28,353 nt of DNA. Origin: Aphodoplasma sp045626925 (GTDB taxonomy: Bacteria > Bacillota > Clostridia > UBA1381 > UMGS1253). The stretch lies in contig JAZUQZ010000021.1 in assembly GCA_045626925.1 (NCBI GenBank), positions 1 through 28,353 of the forward strand, in the 5' to 3' direction. The position numbers and the translations under genes are program-made. Below are positions 23,763 through 28,353 of this stretch, piece by piece (the stretch's first letter is position 1; the number at the start of each line of letters is the position of its first letter). The notes beneath the pieces were generated by a model, which ran no database searches, was not told the origin of the DNA, and saw only the letters and a list, made by a program, of their open reading frames with translations.

Positions 23763-23800
23763 AAAAAAGGAAAAAACAAATTAGTTTTTTTCTTTTTTTT
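23763..23800 (+). terminator. Terminator after recO
   Basis: A-rich arm AAAAAAGGAAAAAAC (from 23763), loop AAATTA, T-rich arm GTTTTTTTCTTTTTTT to about 23800. The stem is long but mostly A-T, with the GG facing a C/T segment. Confidence 0.6.
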
Positions 23801-23820
23801 ATATTTTTTTAAAAAAACAC

Positions 23821-23849
23821 TTTACTATTTTAGCATGATGAAGTATAAT
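23821..23849 (+). promoter_or_regulatory. Promoter of the amino-acid ABC genes
   Basis: TTTACT (23821-23826), N17, TATAAT (23844-23849). The leader before the ATG at 23914 is about 60 nt and contains AAGGAG. Confidence 0.7.
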
Positions 23850-23913
23850 ATAAATTGTTCGATAAAAAAGTAGTTTGAAACTACATAAAAAATTTTTAAG
23901 GAGTGTTTTTGTT

Positions 23914-24732
23914 ATGAAGAAAATTATTGCTATCGTGTTGGCATCTGTTCTTGCAGTTTGCATGATTTTGAGCGGATGCGGTCAAAGCTCAGCACCTGTA
24001 TCAAATGATGCAGATGTTTCGCTTGAGAAGATTAAAGAGGCTGGCAAGATTGTTGTTGGTCTTGATATTGCGTTCCCACCAATGGGATTCCAGGATGAAA
24101 ATAACGAAATCGTTGGTTTGGATGTTGATTTGGCAAAGGCTGTTGGTGAAGTTTTGGGCGTTGAGATTGAGCTTCGTCCTATCGACTGGAAAGCAAAAGA
24201 GCTTGAGCTAAAGAGCGGTAAGATTGATGTTATCTGGAATGGTTATACAATCACAGCAGCAAGAAAAGAAGAAGTGCTTTTTAGTGAGCCATATCTTGAG
24301 AACAAGCAGATTATCATTGTAAAGGCTGATTCTTCTATCAGCAAAAAGGCTGATATAGCAAGTGGCAAGGTTGGTTTACAGACAGGCTCTACTGCTGAAG
24401 ATGCAATTAAGAATGATGCAATCTATTCACAGATTGAGAAAAGTCTTATGATGTATGACGATAACAACACAGCTATGATGGACCTTGATGCAGGCAGAGT
24501 TGCAAGCGTTGTTGTTGATGAAGTTGTAGGTAAGTATTATCTTTCTAAGAATGAAGGAAAGTACAAAATCCTTGATGAAGATTTTGGTAACGAGCTTTAT
24601 GGTATAGGCTTTAGAAAAGAAGATAAGGCTTTCCGCGATGCAGTTGTTGAGGCTATCAACACACTTAAAGCAAATGGCAAAGCTGATGAAATTTCGCAAA
24701 AGTGGTTTGGCCAGGCAGGTCTTATACTATAA
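23914..24732 (+). CDS. Amino-acid ABC transporter substrate-binding lipoprotein (SBP family 3)
   Basis: 272 aa from the ATG preceded by AAGGAG. The lipoprotein signal ends in LSGC, with Cys22 as the lipidated residue, so the protein is tethered outside the membrane. The mature part is a type II periplasmic-binding fold: KIVVGLDIAFPPMGFQDENN, GLDVDLAKAVGEVLGVEIEL, then DVIWNGYTITAARKE and FSEPYLENKQ, with GLQTGSTAED and VVDEVVGKYYL in the second lobe. This is the polar amino-acid family (glutamine, arginine, cystine and similar); the ligand is not readable. The permease follows after 93 nt, across a strong hairpin that probably protects this abundant message. Confidence 0.92.
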   Translation: MKKIIAIVLASVLAVCMILSGCGQSSAPVSNDADVSLEKIKEAGKIVVGLDIAFPPMGFQDENNEIVGLDVDLAKAVGEVLGVEIELRPIDWKAKELELKSGKIDVIWNGYTITAARKEEVLFSEPYLENKQIIIVKADSSISKKADIASGKVGLQTGSTAEDAIKNDAIYSQIEKSLMMYDDNNTAMMDLDAGRVASVVVDEVVGKYYLSKNEGKYKILDEDFGNELYGIGFRKEDKAFRDAVVEAINTLKANGKADEISQKWFGQAGLIL

Positions 24733-24756
24733 TTATGTTTTGTATTTGATTTGATT

Positions 24757-24792
24757 TATGCCATAGAATAACAGATGCTATTCTATGGCATA
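24757..24792 (+). promoter_or_regulatory. Intercistronic RNA hairpin between binding protein and permease
   Basis: Perfect 14-bp stem: TATGCCATAGAATA (24757-24770) pairs with TATTCTATGGCATA (24779-24792), loop ACAGATGC, no T run. It is likely an mRNA 3'-end stabiliser or attenuator, giving more binding protein than permease. Confidence 0.6.
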
Positions 24793-24825
24793 GAGTTTAT
24801 ATTTTGGTATGAAGGGAGCATAGAT

Positions 24826-25497
24826 ATGGCACAGCTTTTATCTGTATGGGAATATTTTTTAAGAGTGTCACAGAATATTAGTAGTGGCCTATCTGTAACG
24901 CTTGGGCTGTTTGTATTTACGATTCTTTTTTCGTTGCCGCTTGGGCTTATAATATCGCTTGGGGCAATCGGAAGCTTTAAGCCGCTCACTGCTATTGTAA
25001 AATTTTATATTTGGATTTTGCGTGGCACGCCGCTCCTTTTACAGCTTTTGTTTGTGTATTTTGGGCTTCCGATACTGTTTAATGTAAATATTGATAATTT
25101 TTCCGCGGCAATTCTTGCTTTTGTGCTAAATTATGCAGCATATTTTGCAGAAATTTTCAGAGCGGGAATACAGTCTATTGATAAGGGACAGTTTGAAGCG
25201 GCAAAGGCGCTTGGCCTTTCAAATTCGCAGATGATGTTTAAGGTTGTTATTCCGCAGACGGTTAGTCGTGTATTGCCGCCCGTCGGAAACGAGGCGATTA
25301 CGCTTGTGAAAGATACCTCGCTTGTATCAATTATTGCGCTTTCTGACATTATGCATCAGACAAAGATTATAGTTATGCGTGAGGCGAGCGTTGAGGCTTT
25401 TGTTGTTGCTGCGGTTTTTTACCTTATTATGACATTTGTACTTACGAAGCTGTTTTCATACCTTGAAAAGCACTTTTCGAAAAGTCAACTTGTGTAA
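24826..25497 (+). CDS. Amino-acid ABC transporter permease (HisM/GlnP type)
   Basis: 223 aa from the ATG preceded by GAAGGGAG; the frame from 24775 would begin inside the hairpin. It has about five membrane segments and the polar amino-acid permease signature: LSVTLGLFVFTILFSLPLGL, then WILRGTPLLLQLLFVYFGLP. The EAA loop is EIFRAGIQSIDKGQFEAAKA, followed by LGLSNSQMMFKVVIPQ. It would pair as a homodimer with the upstream lipoprotein and an ATPase. The usual ATP-binding gene does not follow; a terminator lies 22 nt after the stop. Confidence 0.93.
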   Translation: MAQLLSVWEYFLRVSQNISSGLSVTLGLFVFTILFSLPLGLIISLGAIGSFKPLTAIVKFYIWILRGTPLLLQLLFVYFGLPILFNVNIDNFSAAILAFVLNYAAYFAEIFRAGIQSIDKGQFEAAKALGLSNSQMMFKVVIPQTVSRVLPPVGNEAITLVKDTSLVSIIALSDIMHQTKIIVMREASVEAFVVAAVFYLIMTFVLTKLFSYLEKHFSKSQLV

Positions 25498-25518
25498 AAT
25501 ATAATTTTTTTGATTTGA

Positions 25519-25552
25519 AATGTCTGTCAAATTTTTGGCGGACATTTTTTTG
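25519..25552 (+). terminator. Terminator after the ABC permease
   Basis: Stem AATGTCTGTC (25519-25528) with GGCGGACATT (25537-25546), two G-U pairs, loop AAATTTTT, then TTTTT. It ends the transporter unit without an ATPase gene. Confidence 0.85.
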
Positions 25553-25651
25553 TGTGCACTGTGCTTTGTTATAAAAGGTCAATTTGCCGATGGGTATATA
25601 TGCTATTATTGTGTAAAAATATATAATATGGATAAATTTTAAATAAACTTT

Positions 25652-25712
25652 GGGAAAAAATATGATTACTGTGTATTTTTCCCTTGATTATAGCAGAAAA
25701 TAATGATAAAAT
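25652..25712 (+). promoter_or_regulatory. Promoter of the IscU-like/GGGtGRT operon with an upstream inverted repeat
   Basis: TTGATT (25684-25689), N17, TAAAAT (25707-25712). Directly upstream is an inverted repeat, GGGAAAAA (25652-25659) with TTTTTCCC (25676-25683), abutting the -35 box and a possible operator. The leader holds a small hairpin, GGTGCA-AAAA-TGCACT, and then GAGAGGTG before the ATG. Confidence 0.65.
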
Positions 25713-25777
25713 AGTAACAATGGTGCAAAAATGCACTGTATTTAATCAAGTAATATTATTATGAGAGGTGTAATAAG

Positions 25778-26470
25778 ATGAATTTTTCTCACGAGGTTGA
25801 AAACATGTGCTGCGTTGCAAAGGGCGTATCACACGGTCCTGCCCCCATTCCGCAGGAGGGTAAATGGACAGAGTCAAAGCAGATTGGTGACATTAACGGT
25901 CTTACACACGGCATTGGTTGGTGTGCGCCACAGCAGGGTGCCTGCAAGCTTACACTCAATGTAAAAAAAGGTATTATTGAAGAGGCTTTGGTTGAGACGA
26001 TTGGTTGTTCGGGTATGACTCACTCTGCTGCTATGGCAAGTGAGGCTTTGGTTGGAAAGACGCTTCTTGAGGCGCTTAATACTGACCTTGTATGCGATGC
26101 TATTAACACTGCTATGCGCGAGTTGTTCTTGCAGATTGTTTATGGTAGAACTCAGACTGCTTTTTCGGATGACGGTTTGCCGATTGGTGCCGGTCTTGAG
26201 GACCTTGGTAAAGGTCTTAGAAGTCAGACAGGTACTGTTTTTTCTACAAACGCAAAGGGCGTTCGTTATTTGGAGCTTGCTGAGGGTTATATTACTCAGG
26301 TTGCGCTTGATAAGGACAACCTTGTTATTGGTTATAAGTTTGTACATCTTGGCAAAATGATGGAAAACATCAAAAAGGGTATGTCGGCTGATGAGGCCCT
26401 TGGCAAGGCGTCCGGTCAGTATGGCAGATTTGATGAGGCTGTAAAGGTTATCGACCCGCGTGCTGAGTAA
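25778..26470 (+). CDS. IscU/NifU-N-like Fe-S scaffold-type protein paired with GGGtGRT
   Basis: 230 aa. The middle part resembles the NifU N-terminal/IscU scaffold fold: GACKLTLNVKKGIIEEALVE, then TIGCSGMTHSAAMASEALVG. Cysteines at 56 and 77 sit in scaffold-like positions; Cys11, Cys12 and Cys49 are extra. The C-terminal part (YLELAEGYITQVALDKD, then GYKFVHLGKMMENIKKGM) is particular to this subfamily. Such proteins are regularly found directly before a GGGtGRT gene in Clostridia, as here (33-nt gap, AAGGAGG). It may hold or transfer an Fe-S cluster for its partner, but no reaction is known. Confidence 0.8.
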   Translation: MNFSHEVENMCCVAKGVSHGPAPIPQEGKWTESKQIGDINGLTHGIGWCAPQQGACKLTLNVKKGIIEEALVETIGCSGMTHSAAMASEALVGKTLLEALNTDLVCDAINTAMRELFLQIVYGRTQTAFSDDGLPIGAGLEDLGKGLRSQTGTVFSTNAKGVRYLELAEGYITQVALDKDNLVIGYKFVHLGKMMENIKKGMSADEALGKASGQYGRFDEAVKVIDPRAE

Positions 26471-26503
26471 ACCGTTATAATTATATAAGGAGGATTTTGT
26501 AAA

Positions 26504-27502
26504 ATGGCTTTATTTGAAAGTTATGAAAGAAGAATTGAGCATATAAACGAAGTTTTGAAAGAAAACGGAATCTCCTCTATCGAAGAGGCAAGAAAAATTT
26601 GTGAAGATAAGGGTATTGATGTATACAACCTTGTAAAAGGAATTCAGCCAATTTGTTTCGAGAATGCGTGCTGGGCATACATTGTTGGTGCTGCGATTGC
26701 TATTAAAAGAGGTGTTAGTAATGCTTCTGATGCGGCTGCTGTTATTGGTGAAGGTTTGCAAGCTTTTTGTATAAAGGGTTCTGTTGCTGATGACAGAAAG
26801 GTTGGCATTGGTCATGGTAATCTTGCATCGATGCTTTTGAAAGAAGAGACAAAGTGTTTTGCTTTCCTTGCAGGTCATGAATCGTTTGCTGCTGCTGAGG
26901 GTGCTATCGGTATTGCAAAGTCAGCTAACAAGGTTCGTAAAGAGCCACTTAAGGTTATTTTGAACGGCCTTGGTAAAGATGCTGCACAGATTATTTCGAG
27001 AATAAATGGTTTTACTTTTGTTGAGACAAAGTTTGATTATTATTCGGGCGCACTTGAGATTGTTAGTGAAAAAGCTTATTCGAACGGAGAGCGCGCTGCT
27101 GTAAAATGCTATGGCGCAAATGATGTTCGTGAGGGTGTTGCTATCATGCATCATGAGGCGGTTGATGTTTCTATTACAGGCAACTCTACAAATCCGACCC
27201 GTTTCCAGCATCCTGTTGCAGGTACTTATAAAAAGGAATGCTATGAAGCTGGTAAGAAATACTTCTCTGTTGCAAGTGGTGGCGGTACAGGAAGAACGCT
27301 TCATCCTGATAATATGGCTGCAGGTCCTGCTTCGTACGGTATGACTGATACTATGGGCAGAATGCATTCTGATGCTCAGTTTGCAGGCAGCTCGTCTGTT
27401 CCGGCCCATGTTGAAATGATGGGACTTATTGGTATGGGTAACAACCCAATGGTTGGTGCTACGGTTGCGGTGGCGGTTGCTATTGAAGAAGCAAGTAAAT
27501 AA
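26504..27502 (+). CDS. GGGtGRT protein (conserved, function unknown)
   Basis: 332 aa, ATG after AAGGAGG. It carries the name-giving motif GGGTGRT (259-265) within YFSVASGGGTGRTLHPDNMA, and the conserved tail MHSDAQFAGSSSVPAHVEMM, then GLIGMGNNPMVGATVAVAVA. Other conserved blocks include GHGNLASMLLKEETKCFAFL, AGHESFAAAEGAIGIAK and IMHHEAVDVSITGNSTNPTR. No signal peptide or membrane segment is seen, so it is cytosolic. The glycine-rich motif looks like a phosphate- or nucleotide-binding loop, but that is a guess. Its gene always-neighbour type partner, the IscU-like protein, lies directly upstream in one transcription unit; a G/C hairpin terminator follows. Confidence 0.9.
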   Translation: MALFESYERRIEHINEVLKENGISSIEEARKICEDKGIDVYNLVKGIQPICFENACWAYIVGAAIAIKRGVSNASDAAAVIGEGLQAFCIKGSVADDRKVGIGHGNLASMLLKEETKCFAFLAGHESFAAAEGAIGIAKSANKVRKEPLKVILNGLGKDAAQIISRINGFTFVETKFDYYSGALEIVSEKAYSNGERAAVKCYGANDVREGVAIMHHEAVDVSITGNSTNPTRFQHPVAGTYKKECYEAGKKYFSVASGGGTGRTLHPDNMAAGPASYGMTDTMGRMHSDAQFAGSSSVPAHVEMMGLIGMGNNPMVGATVAVAVAIEEASK

Positions 27503-27517
27503 GAAAAGAAAGATATT

Positions 27518-27543
27518 GTTACTTTTGCATACACAAAAGTAAC
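27518..27543 (+). repeat. Short palindromic element after the GGGtGRT gene
   Basis: Perfect 10-bp inverted repeat: GTTACTTTTG (27518-27527) with CAAAAGTAAC (27534-27543), followed by CAAAAAGCGC and then a G6/C6 hairpin. This layout resembles dispersed intergenic repeats of gut Clostridia (from memory). Copies elsewhere in the genome would confirm it. Confidence 0.5.
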
Positions 27544-27553
27544 CAAAAAGCGC

Positions 27554-27580
27554 AAAAGGGGGGGAAGCCCCCCTTTTTTT
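27554..27580 (+). terminator. Rho-independent terminator of the IscU-like/GGGtGRT operon
   Basis: Stem AAAAGGGGGG (27554-27563) with CCCCCCTTTT (27568-27577), loop GAAG, followed by more T residues. Very stable. Confidence 0.9.
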
Positions 27581-27779
27581 TGTGCGAAAGAAGAAAATGA
27601 GTGGGCAGGTGCGGATGGGTTTATAGCAGAGTGCACAAAAAATTTAGCGAATTTTGCCTTGAAAGCCTCATGTTTGACGAAGTGCACAAAAAGCACTTTG
27701 GCTTTTGTGCGTTTTGACATAAATTGTAGTCAAATTGTAATATAATATTAAAAAAATTTTTTTTATTGTGTAAAAATAC
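27581..27779 (+). other. Gene-free spacer with GTGCACAAAAA repeats
   Basis: No coding sequence is supported. GTGCACAAAAA occurs twice (about 27631 and 27682). The second copy can form a hairpin, GCACAAAAAG (27684-27693) with CTTTTGTGC (27702-27710), followed by GTTTTG, perhaps a second terminator or a degraded repeat. The rest is AT-rich upstream sequence of the next promoter. Confidence 0.4.
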
Positions 27780-27808
27780 TTGAAATTAAATATTGTGTTT
27801 TGTATAAT
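27780..27808 (+). promoter_or_regulatory. Strong promoter of the terminal secreted-protein gene
   Basis: TTGAAA (27780-27785), N17, TATAAT (27803-27808), with an AT-rich (A/T tract) upstream region. The predicted start near 27815 gives a leader of about 90 nt. Confidence 0.8.
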
Positions 27809-27829
27809 AAAATTATCAATAAATGCGTG

Positions 27830-27862
27830 CGTCTCGGCGAAGCTTTCTCGGTCGTCGGGATG
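27830..27862 (+). promoter_or_regulatory. Structured 5' leader hairpin
   Basis: An 11-bp stem including wobble pairs: CGTCTCGGCGA (27830-27840) with TCGTCGGGATG (27852-27862), loop AGCTTTCTCGG. It is a GC-rich island in an AT-rich leader, 27 nt upstream of the AGGAGG. It does not match a riboswitch class I can recognise. Confidence 0.5.
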
Positions 27863-27904
27863 GCGCAAAACTATATTATTTTTATATCAGGAGGTATGAA
27901 AAAA

Positions 27905-28353
27905 ATGAGAAAAACTAAGAGATTAGTAAGCATTTTCGTCGCTTTGATGATGGTGTTTACTACGATGAGTGCGTACGCGTTCTCGTTCGACGACTATGAC
28001 TATTATAATGGTACAAAAGGGTCGAGCTTTACTGACGAAGCGTACGAAGAAGATGAAAATGGCGTCAAAACGGTTAAGGATAGTTACTACAGCACAAGCA
28101 TTGGTGCTGACAAGCTAATTTTCCCAGCAAGAAAGACACCACATGAAGTAAATCTTGTTTCACACAGACCAGCAAAGCCGGAAAACTATAGTAATTCAAA
28201 GCTTATTGTAAGCTTCGATGGTAATGCTACTGACGGTTTTACAAATGTTAAGACAATACACAGTAGTGCTGCCACAAGATTTTACTACCATGCAGATGAA
28301 ATATATGAAGGAATTGTGTACAAAGACAGCGGTGTTATGCCGGGCTCTTTGAT
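27905..28353 (+). CDS. Secreted protein of unknown function (3' partial)
   Basis: 149 codons visible, continuing past the window. The ATG at 27905 has AGGAGGT 9 nt upstream; the in-frame ATG at 27896 abuts the ribosome site and is less likely. The signal peptide is MRKTKRLVSIFVALMMVFTT, then MSAYA (cut about residue 25). The mature part is rich in Asp, Tyr and Ser: FSFDDYDYYNGTKGSSFTDE, then SYYSTSIGADKLIFPARKTP, then SKLIVSFDGNATDGF. No family is recognised. The strong promoter, long structured leader and signal peptide suggest an abundant exported protein, perhaps a surface or wall component. Confidence 0.8.
   Translation, partial: MRKTKRLVSIFVALMMVFTTMSAYAFSFDDYDYYNGTKGSSFTDEAYEEDENGVKTVKDSYYSTSIGADKLIFPARKTPHEVNLVSHRPAKPENYSNSKLIVSFDGNATDGFTNVKTIHSSAATRFYYHADEIYEGIVYKDSGVMPGSL

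Noticed and set aside
1..28353. CRISPR array
   Set aside because: No regularly spaced identical repeats of 23-40 bp were seen; the repeats present are domain-coding or single direct or inverted pairs.

Overview
The window looks like a low-GC, spore-forming member of the Clostridia (Firmicutes). It carries sporulation genes (ylbJ, yqfC, yqfD), the Gram-positive order phoH-ybeY-era-yqzL-recO, an IscU-like/GGGtGRT gene pair, S-layer homology (SLH) anchoring, and strong GGAG-type ribosome sites in front of many TTG starts. Genus cannot be assigned from the sequence alone.

Positions 1-8309 hold the most unusual locus: three closely spaced genes that read as a small cellulosome-like surface complex. 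The first (5' end outside the window) is a GH25 lysozyme-CHAP-SH3 wall hydrolase ending in a dockerin. The second is a secreted scaffold with a Cys/His peptidase-like domain, a ricin-type lectin region, SH3 and Ig-like domains, two cohesins and its own, different dockerin. The third is a long wall protein with one cohesin, a stalk of Ig/MBG/YDG-like domains and three SLH domains. Together they suggest enzyme to scaffold to SLH anchor, but built around peptidoglycan-active rather than plant-polysaccharide enzymes. The assembly is inferred; the domains are seen.

Positions 8310-11070 look like the end of a mobile region. They hold a small secreted InlB-repeat protein with an apparent 3' frameshift and an intact tyrosine integrase. 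The leaders of these two genes share an imperfect repeat of about 50 bp. Next come an AT-rich spacer with short repeats, a complete tRNA-Trp gene, and a 38-bp copy of that tRNA's 5' half next to a consensus promoter. The composition differs to the right, so the left part may be an island inserted at tRNA-Trp.

Positions 11100-27502 are chromosomal genes: tcdA, an ECF transporter S component, a dicarboxylate/amino-acid symporter, an XRE regulator, secA, ylbJ, then yqfC-yqfD, phoH-ybeY-era-yqzL-recO, an amino-acid ABC binding protein and permease without an adjacent ATPase gene, and the IscU-like/GGGtGRT operon. The window ends in a 5' fragment of an unrecognised secreted protein with a strong promoter and a structured leader. 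Most genes are bounded by readable promoters and terminators, listed individually.
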